Shown: positions 51,829 to 60,253 of the stretch, in pieces
Layout: each line of letters begins with the position of its first letter
Numbering within the stretch: position 1 is the first letter of the stretch
Origin: CAYONP01 sp964405335
GTDB taxonomy: Bacteria; Armatimonadota; UBA10988
NCBI GenBank assembly: GCA_964405335.1
Contig: CAYONP010000021.1
Location: 1 to 64,000, forward strand
Direction: 5' to 3'
DNA length: 64,000 bases
Translations under genes and position numbers: made by a program
The notes under the pieces: model-generated
The model's input: only the letters and a program-made list of their open reading frames with translations
The model's database searches: none
What the model was told of the DNA's origin: nothing

Positions 51829-53160
51829 TCAACCTGGCGTCGAGTATGGCTCCAGTGCCCTGTACCACTCCGGCACCTCGTCGACCACAGGCACGAGGAC
51901 GGACACTGGCACGTACCGGTAGTCCTTGATGCGCCAGAGGGGAAAGCCATCATCGTCAAACAGCGTCTCGCCCCTGAAGGCGACGCCAATCGTCAGCTCT
52001 TGCTCCAAGATCGGGGCCAGGGGTAGCGAGGCCCGCCACCAGACCATCCTTGGCCCTGCGCCGGCGAACCGGTCGCGCAGCTCCGCCGGCAAAGGAGTCG
52101 ATGAGTAGCCCATGCGGCGCGCCGTGGTCAGGATCGGGTCGCCGGCCGAGTCCCGCCCCGCATCGGGCTTCCCCGGCCAGTCCAGAGCGAGGTAGTTGGC
52201 GAGGCTCTCGGCGTTGCTGCTGGTGGTCAACAGGTAGAGCGTGCCGTCATGGCGGATCTCAGCCGCCAGCAGCCACCATACCGCGTCGCCTTCGCGCACC
52301 TCCGCCAGCGGCTCGGTCAGCCGCGGTGGATAGGGTGCCTCGCGACGGACACTATGTGGCGCGTCCTCCTTCACCGCCCAGCCCGCGGGTGGTTCGTAGG
52401 CGAACAGCTCGCGCGGGATCGTGGGCGGGTAGTCCCGCGTCGTCTCGGAGCTCAAGCGCCAGGCGCCACGGCGCTCGATCTCCACCGTCGTTCGGAACGG
52501 AAGCTGGGTCTCACGATCGGCCCAGGCGATGAGCCGCATCTTGCCCGCTGGCTCTGGTGCGACAGCTTCGACGCGGATGCACGGCCGACCGTCCAACTCC
52601 GCGGTCTCATCCGTCGTGACTGTGAGGTCCGGTCTATCCTCATAGGACGCGACCAGGTGCTCTAGCTCGAAGCCGCCGAAAGGCATGTGGAAGGCGGACT
52701 CAGCGGGTCGGGTAACGATGCGGTTCTCGTGCTCGTAGACTTCCCAGTGCCGCTGGCCGTCGAAGATGAACAGGCTGCAGTCCTCGTCGGGCGCCTCGCG
52801 TCGGTAGAGCGGCCAATCGAACCACTCCTCTCTGCGGCTGAGCGGCCAGCCCCCGTCCAGGGCCTCGAGCGAATCGCGTGAGAGGGTGACCCGATGCATC
52901 CGCGTCACCCGCTCCTGCGCCGCCGCGATCTGCTCCAACAACGGAATCACCACCGGGCCCGAACTCGCCGGTGGACGGCCCTGGCGCAGCATCAGCGCCG
53001 CGCACAGCACCATCGCTCCGGCCAGCGCCAGGCGCGCATACCGCGGGCGACGGCGGCGACCGGCGGCGACCGCCGCCAGCGTGCGCCGCAAGCCGTCTGC
53101 GCCCACCGCCTCGTGGCGCAGCACGCCGAGCAGGTGCTCCAAGTCAATCCTCGTGCTCAT
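51829..53160 (-). CDS. Membrane-anchored LolA/RseB-like partner of ECF sigma factor 1
   Basis: The 443-residue protein has a cytoplasmic N-terminus of about 35 residues (STRIDLEHLLGVLRHEAVG), one transmembrane helix (YARLALAGAMVLCAALML), and a large extracytoplasmic beta-rich domain. Parts of that domain (LDGRPCIRVEAVAP, MRLIAWADRETQLPFRTTVEIE, and IPRELFAYEPPAGWAV) resemble LolA/RseB-like sheet proteins found with ECF sigma factors. Overlapping the sigma gene by 17 bases, it is a candidate anti-sigma or sensor, although no zinc-binding anti-sigma motif is seen. ATG 53160 is one of two close starts (53169 is the other). A similar but diverged protein follows the second sigma gene at 55473. 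Confidence 0.75.
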   Translation of the reverse strand: MSTRIDLEHLLGVLRHEAVGADGLRRTLAAVAAGRRRRPRYARLALAGAMVLCAALMLRQGRPPASSGPVVIPLLEQIAAAQERVTRMHRVTLSRDSLEALDGGWPLSRREEWFDWPLYRREAPDEDCSLFIFDGQRHWEVYEHENRIVTRPAESAFHMPFGGFELEHLVASYEDRPDLTVTTDETAELDGRPCIRVEAVAPEPAGKMRLIAWADRETQLPFRTTVEIERRGAWRLSSETTRDYPPTIPRELFAYEPPAGWAVKEDAPHSVRREAPYPPRLTEPLAEVREGDAVWWLLAAEIRHDGTLYLLTTSSNAESLANYLALDWPGKPDAGRDSAGDPILTTARRMGYSSTPLPAELRDRFAGAGPRMVWWRASLPLAPILEQELTIGVAFRGETLFDDDGFPLWRIKDYRYVPVSVLVPVVDEVPEWYRALEPYSTPG

Positions 53161-53680
53161 CACCCTCATCCTCTTCACCCAGCATCGCCCGCAACTGCTT
53201 CCGCGCGTGGAACAGCCGCGACTTGACCGTCCCCTCGGGCACCTCGGACAGCGTCGCCACCTCGACCACACTCAGGCCGTGCAGGTGGTGGAGCAGGAAC
53301 GCCGCGCGGTGCTCTGCGCTCAGGCGGGCCAGCGCCCAGCGCAGCCAGACCGCCGCCTCGCCGTTGGCGCGCGGGTCGAGCGGCGGCGGCGCCTCGTCCA
53401 GATCGAGCGTCTCACGCGCATCACGGCAGTGGTGGCGCCACTCGTGATAGGCGATGCCACCCAGCCAGGTGCGCAGCGAGGCGCGGCCCTGGTAGGTCTC
53501 GATCCGCTCCAGCGCTCGGACAAAGGTGGCCTGGGTCAGGTCCTCGGCCGTCTGCTCGCCGGCGAGGCTGCGCAGGAGGCGGAACACGGCGGTGTAGTGT
53601 CCGCGCACGAGCTGCTCGGCGGCGAGCGCGTCGCCGCGGGCGATGCCACGTGCTAAGAGCCGGTCCCGCCACCTGCGCAT
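53144..53680 (-). CDS. ECF-type RNA polymerase sigma factor 1
   Basis: The 178-residue protein has sigma region 2 (LVRGHYTAVFRLLRSLAG with AEDLTQATFVRALERI and GRASLRTWLGGIAYHEWRHH) and region 4 (LSAEHRAAFLLHHLHGLS with VPEGTVKSRLFHARKQLRAML). Such factors direct RNA polymerase to stress or envelope-response promoters. ATG 53680 is preferred because AAGGCGG lies 6 bases upstream. Its 5' leader is duplicated beyond the assembly gap (53901 on). It overlaps its membrane partner gene by 17 bases. Confidence 0.93.
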   Translation of the reverse strand: MRRWRDRLLARGIARGDALAAEQLVRGHYTAVFRLLRSLAGEQTAEDLTQATFVRALERIETYQGRASLRTWLGGIAYHEWRHHCRDARETLDLDEAPPPLDPRANGEAAVWLRWALARLSAEHRAAFLLHHLHGLSVVEVATLSEVPEGTVKSRLFHARKQLRAMLGEEDEGDEHED

Positions 53681-53890
53681 CCTCAACCGCCTTGTCGATC
53701 TAGAGCCGTGGGACGGTTGGGCGGTTCAACGACCGGCGAGATGTGGCACCGGGCTACTGACGCGCGGGGGCACACCCAAGCCGTAGCGCCGGTTGGCAAC
53801 CGGCTCGCGCGCGGGGGGGGGGCGGCCCGGGCCGCGGGCGCCGGGGGCGGCCCAGGGCCGCGCGGGGCGGCCCCCCCCGGTTGCCACCCC

Positions 53891-53900
53891 NNNNNNNNNN
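53891..53900. other. Assembly gap (ten N)
   Basis: Ten N bases mark a scaffold join of unknown true length. The same 66-base sequence lies on both sides (offset 223), so the join may be false or may hide a longer repeat or genes. Confidence 0.97.
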
Positions 53901-54005
53901 CATCCTCAACCGCCTTGTCGATCTAGAGCCGTGGGAGGGTTGGGCGGTTCAACAACTGGCGAGATGAGCGGCCGGGTCACCGAGGCGCCAGGGCAGACCG
54001 AGGCC

Positions 54006-54113
54006 GTAGCGCCGGTTGGCCACTGGTGCTGTGGCTGCTCGGCTCGGCCGGCGGGCGCCGTGGCCGACCGAGTGCCGCGCGGCGCGGCACCGCCGGTTGC
54101 CAACCGGCGCTAC
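54006..54113. repeat. 108-bp element with 14-bp inverted ends
   Basis: The element starts GTAGCGCCGGTTGG (54006-54019) and ends with the exact inverse CCAACCGGCGCTAC (54100-54113). The right end also forms GCCGGTTGCCAACCGGC (54092-54108). The interior is GC-rich and has no reading frame. It has the outline of a small MITE-like or REP-pair element. Confidence 0.8.
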
Positions 54114-54175
54114 CGGGTCGGCGGGGTGGGCGTGGCGGGTCGTGGCTTCGGCCCGGCTTGCCGCGTGGCGCCGAC

Positions 54176-55489
54176 CTACTCCCATTCGAAGATCTGGCCG
54201 ACCCACTCCGGCTCCTGGGTAACGATGGGGAGGGCTAGTCCGACCCCGCGCGCCTGCAAGGTCAGCTCGGCTGGCTGGTGCAGTGGGTCGCCGTAAGCGC
54301 GCAGATAGCCGACGATCGGATAGGTCGCGCCGGTGGCGCGCGCTCGAGTGCTCAGCCTCAGGCAGGAGACTCGGACGCGAGTCGCACCGAACTGCTCGGC
54401 CAGGTCCGGTGGTAGCGTGCAGTAGGCGTCCTGTCCATACTCGTGACAGGTGTAGATCTCGCCGTCGTCGCGCTGGATGCAGAAGAACGAGGGGCCGCCG
54501 AGCGCCGTGCTGGCCACCGCGATGAGCACGAGTGGCGCGCGCTCACGTGGCCGCTGGTACGCGACCGCGCCCAGGATGGCGACCACGCTCGAACCATGTT
54601 GCTCAACGTGGATCGGCTTGGAGAGCGCGGTCGGCAACGGGTGGAACCGGCTGGCCAACTCGTCCTCCGCGTCGCGCAGCAACTCGTCCGGTATGTCGTC
54701 GGGGTACTCATACCGCTGGTCGAGCTGCGCGCGGACCTTACCCTCCACGGTGCCGAACGTCTGCAGCCGGATGGGCCGGCCGGAATCGGAGTCGGCGAGG
54801 ATGGTTAGCGCATTGGGCTGAACCCGCCGGCCGAGACACGCGACCGTGACTTGCACAGCCGAGCGGCCGGGTACCAGTTCGACATCCGTGACGCTGACCC
54901 GCACGACGCGGTTGAACCGGTGCATGCTGCTGAGACGATGGAGGAGGGGCTCGTCCCACGGCAGCATCAAGGTCGAGTACCCCAGTCTCTCGGCGTCTGG
55001 CCGCTGTCGCCAGGCTCCAGCGTCGTAGCGCTGGGGGCGGTACTCGCCGAGGCGCCGCACGACGATGGGATCCTCGAACCAAACCTGCTGCAGCGTGGGC
55101 TCGAAGCGTGGCTCGAGCGGGTCGGACTGGCTGCGAACGACGTGCACCCGCTCAACCGCTTGCATCGCCCGCTCGATCTGCTCCAGCACCTCGACCGCCC
55201 GCCGACTCGCACCGAAGCGGTACAGCTCGTCGTAGCTCTGCAGTGGCGGCATCTCGTACACGCCGCCTACCGGGCCCCACAGGAGTGCGCCTACACGCCA
55301 AGCGCCAAACAAGAGCACCACCACGCCGGCAACCGCGAAGCGTCGCGCCCAACTGCAGCCGTTGGCCAGCAGCGGCACGGTCGCCTGCTTGTGCCAGACG
55401 GCCTCGAGCACGGCCTCACAGCCCGTCGAACTCGCCTGCGCCCGCATCCCCCGCACCGCCCGCCGCAGCGGGTCATTCCTTCGCCACAT
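54176..55489 (-). CDS. Membrane-anchored partner of ECF sigma factor 2
   Basis: The 437-residue protein resembles the partner of sigma factor 1 in design. It has a cytoplasmic N-terminus of about 50 residues, one transmembrane helix (RFAVAGVVVLLFGAWRVGALL), and an extracytoplasmic domain with an early helix (AVEVLEQIERAMQAVERVHVVRS), then beta-rich sequence. The segment ILADSDSGRPIRLQTFG and the IPDELLRDAEDELASRFHPLP region match the corresponding parts of the first partner only loosely. GGAGGG lies 5 bases before ATG 55489. It overlaps the sigma gene by 17 bases, exactly as in module 1. Function as anti-sigma or sensor is inferred from this pairing only. Confidence 0.72.
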   Translation of the reverse strand: MWRRNDPLRRAVRGMRAQASSTGCEAVLEAVWHKQATVPLLANGCSWARRFAVAGVVVLLFGAWRVGALLWGPVGGVYEMPPLQSYDELYRFGASRRAVEVLEQIERAMQAVERVHVVRSQSDPLEPRFEPTLQQVWFEDPIVVRRLGEYRPQRYDAGAWRQRPDAERLGYSTLMLPWDEPLLHRLSSMHRFNRVVRVSVTDVELVPGRSAVQVTVACLGRRVQPNALTILADSDSGRPIRLQTFGTVEGKVRAQLDQRYEYPDDIPDELLRDAEDELASRFHPLPTALSKPIHVEQHGSSVVAILGAVAYQRPRERAPLVLIAVASTALGGPSFFCIQRDDGEIYTCHEYGQDAYCTLPPDLAEQFGATRVRVSCLRLSTRARATGATYPIVGYLRAYGDPLHQPAELTLQARGVGLALPIVTQEPEWVGQIFEWE

Positions 55490-56009
55490 CGTCACCCTCC
55501 TCATCGCCCAGCATCGCCCGCAGGCGGCGGCGGGCGGTGTGCAGGCGGCTCTTCACCGTGCCCGGCGGAATGCGCAGCACCTCGGCCGTCTCGTTGACCG
55601 ACAAGCCCTCGACCTCGTGTAACACGAAGGTCGTCCGGTGCTCGTCGTCGAGCCGGTCGAGCGCCCAGCGCAGCCAGATCGCCAGCGTCTCGTCGTGGCC
55701 GTTGACCGGCGGCTCGGCCAGGCTCAGGTCGACAATCGGCCGCGCGTCGCGGCACCAGTGGCAGTATTCGCGCCAAGCGATCTTGTGCAGCCAGGTGCGC
55801 AGCGTGCTGCGGCCGGCGAACTCGCCGAGGTGGTCGAGCGCGTTGACGAACGTCTGCTGCGCTAGGTCGGCCGCCGCGTCGGGGGTCCGGGTCAGGTGCG
55901 CCAGGGTGCGGTAGACCGAGGGGTAATGCTCGGTCACCCAGCGCTCGGCCGCGTCACGGTCGCCCGCGAGGATCCGGCCGGCCAACCTAATGTCCCGTCG
56001 CCTGCGCAT
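55473..56009 (-). CDS. ECF-type RNA polymerase sigma factor 2
   Basis: The 178-residue protein has region 2 (VTEHYPSVYRTLAHLTRTPDAAADLAQQ-type sequence with FVNALDHLGEFAGRSTLRTW) and region 4 (LDDEHRTTFVLHEVEGLS, IPPGTVKSRLHTARRRLRAMLG). It is the same length as sigma factor 1 and clearly related, with the shared CRDAR segment after region 2 and the acidic tail. Together with its overlapping partner gene it repeats the module at 51829-53680. Confidence 0.93.
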   Translation of the reverse strand: MRRRRDIRLAGRILAGDRDAAERWVTEHYPSVYRTLAHLTRTPDAAADLAQQTFVNALDHLGEFAGRSTLRTWLHKIAWREYCHWCRDARPIVDLSLAEPPVNGHDETLAIWLRWALDRLDDEHRTTFVLHEVEGLSVNETAEVLRIPPGTVKSRLHTARRRLRAMLGDEEGDDVAKE

Positions 56010-56078
56010 CGTCCGCCGTCACCTTGCGGCCACAGAGCCGCCAGGCGCCGAGATGGTTCACCGCCGGGTGGACCGACT

Positions 56079-57545
56079 TTACGGCGGCCAGGCGGTCACC
56101 TTCGCCCGCCAGCCGGTGTAGGTGTCGCGCAGCCGTTGCACGTTGTCCAGGTGGGCCTGCAGCCCCACGCCGGAGTCGCTTCTCCACGAGGTCCAGTCGA
56201 GTCTCAGGCCGGCGTTGCCGGCCTCGGTGATGGTCTTCTGGCCGTTGGCCACGGTGACCTCGGAGAAGAGCCAGTTGCTCGCTTGGCCGTTCGCGCCGCC
56301 GGTCGTTTCGAGCAGCGCCACGAGCCACTTCGAGGCGCCGTTCATCGGCCACTCGAAGCCGGCCTCGGCGACGCGCCGGGTGACGCCGTCAGGCTCGACG
56401 GTGACCCTCTCCTTGACCGCGGCCACGACCTCGCTGCCGAGCTGCGAGATGGTCAGGTCGGCGCTGTCGGTGGTCGTATCGGCCACGCCGACCGGCATGG
56501 TGATGGTCGCGCCGCAGCGCACGAGGCTGTCGATGGGCAGGCGCAGCCGGGGGTGCCACGGCTGCGGCACGACCTGATACTGAACCGCGCTCTGGTCGGT
56601 CTCCAGCGCCTGCCCGTGAAGTTCGTCCGCATCGGGGAAGAAGCCGACGGTGACCAGCGTGCCCAGGTAGAGAGTCGCGATGCGCCAGTGGTAGACCACC
56701 GTCGAGCCGGCCGGCGGCGGCGGCGTGATGGTCGCGCTGAAGGTCTGGGGCGTGTCGTCGAAGACGTCGATGTCGAGCAGGTCGGGGGCCACCTCGAGCC
56801 GGAACCCGTCGGCGATCATCACGGTCGCCGAGCCGGTGCCGGTGGCGCCGTCGTCGTCGGTCGCGGTGATGGTGACCGTCTGCTCGCCGAGCTCCAGCGG
56901 CGACAGCTCGCCCGCCCAACTCCACGCGTCGCCGGCGCCCTTCGTCAGCGTAACGTCTCCCGGCCCGCCGAGTTCGGACAGATCGGCGACGACACCGGCC
57001 ACGGTGCCGTCCTGGTCGGTTGCGGTGCAGCTCACCGTCGCACCGCCCCGGACGCCGACGATGCCGGTCGTGGTGGCGGCCTCATCGGCCACCTCGGGCG
57101 GGAGGTTGTCGCCGCCGCCGCCACCACCACCGCCGCCACCGCCGCCGGGGTCGTTGACCAGCACCGTTTCGGTCTGCGAGTAGAACGTCCCGTCATCGAG
57201 CGTGGCGCGGAAGGTGACCGTGCGCTCGCCCGCCTGCTGCGGGATGAGCCGACCCGACCAGCCCCAGTCGTCATCGTCGATGCGTTCGAGCGGTCGGATG
57301 ATCGGCCCGCCGATCTGTGACAGGTCGGCGGTGACGGCGGTGACGGCGGCCGCGCGCTCGGGCGCGATGCGGCAGTTCACCTCGACCTCCTGGCTCAAGC
57401 CGCGGAGCAGCGGTGAGGTCACCGACAGCGCGCCGAAGCCGGCCCAGACGGCGGTGCCCGACGAGCAGGCGGTCACCGCACCCAACCCCGACACGAGCAC
57501 GACCAAGCCCATCCGCCGCATCACGCGGCCCCCGGCGCAACGCAT
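56079..57545 (-). CDS. Lipoprotein with Ig-like repeats and a poly-Gly linker
   Basis: The 488-residue protein has a lipoprotein-like signal (MGLVVLVSGLGAVTAC). Two related Ig/PKD-like domains lie either side of a run of twelve Gly: the first has VTADLSQIGGP...WGWSGRLIP...GERTVTFRATLDDG, the second VVADLSELGGP...WSWAGELSP...GEQTVTITATDDDG. The C-terminal 230 residues are beta-rich and not recognised. It is probably a surface adhesion or scaffold protein. The start at 57545 is chosen by GGGGAG 7 bases upstream; the open frame continues into the 81-bp repeats upstream, which are not coding. It lies 69 bases upstream of the second sigma module. Confidence 0.78.
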   Translation of the reverse strand: MRCAGGRVMRRMGLVVLVSGLGAVTACSSGTAVWAGFGALSVTSPLLRGLSQEVEVNCRIAPERAAAVTAVTADLSQIGGPIIRPLERIDDDDWGWSGRLIPQQAGERTVTFRATLDDGTFYSQTETVLVNDPGGGGGGGGGGGGDNLPPEVADEAATTTGIVGVRGGATVSCTATDQDGTVAGVVADLSELGGPGDVTLTKGAGDAWSWAGELSPLELGEQTVTITATDDDGATGTGSATVMIADGFRLEVAPDLLDIDVFDDTPQTFSATITPPPPAGSTVVYHWRIATLYLGTLVTVGFFPDADELHGQALETDQSAVQYQVVPQPWHPRLRLPIDSLVRCGATITMPVGVADTTTDSADLTISQLGSEVVAAVKERVTVEPDGVTRRVAEAGFEWPMNGASKWLVALLETTGGANGQASNWLFSEVTVANGQKTITEAGNAGLRLDWTSWRSDSGVGLQAHLDNVQRLRDTYTGWRAKVTAWPP

Positions 57546-57685
57546 GGCAAACTCCCCCCGCGGCCCGCCGAACGACCAGTCGCAGGTCACGGCTTGTGAG
57601 ACTTCGCCGCCGCGCGGCGAGTCTCCTTCGCCAGACTGGACGCCGGCAGGCGGGCGGGCATTCCCGGCGAAGAGTCGACCCGGTC

Positions 57686-57847
57686 GGCGGGGTTGGTGGG
57701 GTAGCGTACGGCACGAGTCGCCCCGGATTGAGATCCGGGTTTCTCGCCTGCTAGACCCGCCCGGTGGGCGGGGTTGGTGGGGTAGCGTACGGCACGAGTC
57801 ACCCCGGATTGAAATCCGGGTCTCTCGCCTGCGAAACCCGCCCTGCG
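57686..57847. repeat. 81-bp unit, two tandem copies
   Basis: The unit starting GGCGGGGTTGGTGGGGTAGC occurs at 57686-57766 and 57767-57847 with a few differences. Each holds a palindrome CCCGGATTG-A-GATCCGGG type (CCGGATTGARATCCGG). The region 57546-57901 between the divergent lipoprotein and oxidoreductase genes holds only this and a CCCACG/CGTGGG hairpin at 57871-57890. Confidence 0.85.
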
Positions 57848-57901
57848 GGCGGGTTGGATTGGCCGGTGCCCACGGTTTCACTCGTGGGCGGGAGCCCTGC
57901 G

Positions 57902-60163
57902 ATGCGACGTGAACCGCCGGCCGAGTCCCGGCAACTGAAGCTCGAGCGTCTCAGCGCGGACCTGGTCGTCGTCGGTGGCGGCATGGCCGGCACCTGCTGC
58001 GCGGTCACCGCCGCCCGCGCCGGAGCGAAGGTGGTCCTGATTCAGGACCGGCCGGTGCTCGGCGGCAATGCCTCGAGCGAGGTCCGGCTGTGGATCCTCG
58101 GCGCCACCGCGCACATGTCGAACAACAACCGCTGGGCGCGCGAGGGCGGCGTGCTCAACGAGATCCTGGTCGAGAATCTGTGGCGCAATCGCGAGGGCAA
58201 CGCCGTCATCCTCGACACCATCTTGCTCGAGAAGGTGATCGACGAGCCGAACCTGACCCTGCTGCTCAACACCGCGGTCTACCAGGTCGACAAGAGCCAT
58301 CCCGACCGGATCGACTCGGTGCGCGCGTTCTGCAGCCAGAACTCGACCGAGTACGAGGTCGCCGCGCCGCTCTTCTGCGATGCCTCGGGTGACGGGATCG
58401 TCGGTTTCCTGGCCGGCGCGGCGTTCCGCATGGGCGCCGAGTCGGCCGACGAGTTCGGCGAGAAGTTCGCGCCCAGCGCCGAGTATGGCGAGCTGCTCGG
58501 CCACTCGATCTACTTCTACAGCCAGGATGTCGGCCGGCCGGTCAAGTTCGTCCCGCCGAGCTACGCGCTGGACGACATCACCCGCATCCCGCGCTATCGC
58601 AACTTCAACACCTCGACCGACGGCTGCCGGCTGTGGTGGATCGAATGGGGCGGCCGGCTCGACACGGTGCACGACACCGAGACCATCAAGTGGGAGCTGT
58701 GGAAGGTGGTCTACGGCGTCTGGAACCACATCAAGAACAGCGGCGAGTTCGCCGACGCGGAGAACCTCACCCTCGAATGGGTCGGCACGATTCCGGGCAA
58801 GCGCGAGAGCCGGCGGTTCGAGGGCGACCACATGCTCACCCAGCAGGACATCGTCGAGGTGCGGCACCACGACGACGATGTCTCGTTCGGCGGCTGGTCG
58901 ATCGACCTCCACCCGGCCGACGGCGTGTTCAGCGAGAAGCCGGGCTGCAACCAGTGGCACAGCCGCGCGATCTTCCCCATCCCCTACCGCTGCCTCTACA
59001 GCCGCAACCTCGAGAACCTGTTCCTGGCCGGGCGGATCATCAGTTGTTCGCACGTCGCCTTCGGCTCGACCCGGGTCATGGCCACCTGCGCCAACTCGGC
59101 CCAGGCGGCCGGCATGGCCGCGGCGATCTGCGCCCGTGACCGGCTGCGGCCGCGCGACCTGCTGGCGCCCGAGCGGATGCGTGGGCTGCAGCGCGAGCTG
59201 ATCCGTGCAGGCCAGCACATCCCCGCCGTGCGGCTCGACGACCCGGATGACCTGGCGCGACGGGCCGACATCTCGGCCATCAGCCGGCTGCGCCTGGGTG
59301 CGCTGCCGCCCGACCGCGAGCCGGTGCCGCTAGAGCAGTCACGGGCGCAGATGATCCCTGTCGCGGCCGGGCCGGTGCCGAAGGTCACCTTCCTGGTCGA
59401 CGTGGCCGAGCCGACCCGCCTGACCATCGAGCTGCGCGCCGCCGACCGGCCCGAATGCCACTCGCCGACGGAGATCCTGGCCACCCGCACACTGGCGCTC
59501 GAGCCCGGCGAGCGCCAGCCGGTGGTGTTCGACTTCGCGCTGAGCGTCGACCGGCCGCAGTACCTGTTTTGCGTGCTGAAGGCCACCCGCCACGTGGCCG
59601 CCTGGTACAGCGATCAGCGCCTGACCGGCCTGCTCTGCCTGCTGCAGCGCGCGACTCAGGCGCCGACGCTCGACATCGGCGTCGAGAGCTTCGAGTTCTG
59701 GACCCCCTGGCGCCGGCCGAACGGCCGCAACTTCGCCTTCACCGTCGACCCGCCGCTCGACCTGTTCGGGCCCGAGAACCTGACCAACGGCTACGCGCGA
59801 CCGGTCGACGGCCCGAACGCGTGGGTCGCCGACCTGCACGACGAACGGCCGACGGTGACCTTGACCTGGCCGACGCCGCAGACGGTCGGCCGGGTCGAGC
59901 TGAGCTTCGACTGCGACTGGGACCACCCGATGGAGTCGGTCCTGATGGGCCACCCCGAAGACGCCATGCCGTTCTGCGTCAAGCACTTCCGCCTGATGGA
60001 CGGCGAGGGCAATGTGCTCCACGAGCAGACCGACAACCACCAGACGCGGGTCACCGCGCGGCTCGACCCACCGGTCTCAACCCGGCACCTGATCCTCGAG
60101 CTGATCGAGTCCTGGGGCGACGTGCCACGGTCGCTGTTCGAGGTGAGGTGTTACCAGGCGTAG
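57902..60163 (+). CDS. FAD-dependent oxidoreductase with C-terminal beta domain
   Basis: The 753-residue protein opens with an FAD-binding Rossmann fold (ADLVVVGGGMAGTCCAVTAA, then LGGNASSEVR) of the FAD_oxidored family (PF12831), which is frequent in Planctomycetota and Armatimonadota. The dinucleotide-closing motif LFLAGRIISCSHVAFGSTRV is near residue 380. The last 250 residues form beta sandwiches, ending in a discoidin/F5-8-like fold (GRVELSFDCDWDH), which may bind carbohydrate. There is no signal peptide, although some relatives are exported. The start is ATG 57902 with GGGAG 8 bases upstream. The substrate is not known. Confidence 0.88.
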   Translation: MRREPPAESRQLKLERLSADLVVVGGGMAGTCCAVTAARAGAKVVLIQDRPVLGGNASSEVRLWILGATAHMSNNNRWAREGGVLNEILVENLWRNREGNAVILDTILLEKVIDEPNLTLLLNTAVYQVDKSHPDRIDSVRAFCSQNSTEYEVAAPLFCDASGDGIVGFLAGAAFRMGAESADEFGEKFAPSAEYGELLGHSIYFYSQDVGRPVKFVPPSYALDDITRIPRYRNFNTSTDGCRLWWIEWGGRLDTVHDTETIKWELWKVVYGVWNHIKNSGEFADAENLTLEWVGTIPGKRESRRFEGDHMLTQQDIVEVRHHDDDVSFGGWSIDLHPADGVFSEKPGCNQWHSRAIFPIPYRCLYSRNLENLFLAGRIISCSHVAFGSTRVMATCANSAQAAGMAAAICARDRLRPRDLLAPERMRGLQRELIRAGQHIPAVRLDDPDDLARRADISAISRLRLGALPPDREPVPLEQSRAQMIPVAAGPVPKVTFLVDVAEPTRLTIELRAADRPECHSPTEILATRTLALEPGERQPVVFDFALSVDRPQYLFCVLKATRHVAAWYSDQRLTGLLCLLQRATQAPTLDIGVESFEFWTPWRRPNGRNFAFTVDPPLDLFGPENLTNGYARPVDGPNAWVADLHDERPTVTLTWPTPQTVGRVELSFDCDWDHPMESVLMGHPEDAMPFCVKHFRLMDGEGNVLHEQTDNHQTRVTARLDPPVSTRHLILELIESWGDVPRSLFEVRCYQA

Positions 60164-60253
60164 GTCGAGCGTCTCGCTCGACGGCCGGCCGGGGCGGGCG
60201 ACGACGCCCGCGCTCCGGACGCCTCGCCGGGCCGATGGCGGGCACAGCCCGCC
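60164..60253. repeat. Terminator-like hairpins between convergent genes
   Basis: Hairpin GTCGAGCG-TCT-CGCTCGAC (60164-60182) follows at once on the stop of the oxidoreductase, and GGCGGGC-ACA-GCCCGCC (60237-60253) precedes the stop of the VOC gene. CGGGCG-ACGA-CGCCCG lies between. The block starts with GTAGGTCGA and ends with CCCTAC, like the elements at 24284 and 54006, and its first hairpin has a covarying relative at 18980-18998. Confidence 0.7.

Larger units (their letters stand above)
53681..54175. other. Repeat-rich intergenic region around the assembly gap
   Basis: No gene is supported. 53678-53743 and 53901-53966 are near-identical (about 66 bases, a few differences). GTAGCGCCGGTTGG is found at 53783-53796 and 54006-54019. 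The segment 53811-53890 is nearly pure G/C, with runs of eight or more G and C, and looks like low-quality contig end. The N run is at 53891-53900. Confidence 0.85.

Noticed and set aside
54006..54113. tRNA or other structured RNA gene
   Set aside because: The inverted ends are too long and too perfect for a tRNA acceptor stem, and no anticodon or T-loop pattern is seen.
57546..57881. N-terminal extension of the Ig-like lipoprotein gene through the 81-bp repeats
   Set aside because: The repeat is intergenic in type, a good ribosome site and lipoprotein signal start at 57545, and the extension would place the signal peptide inside the protein.
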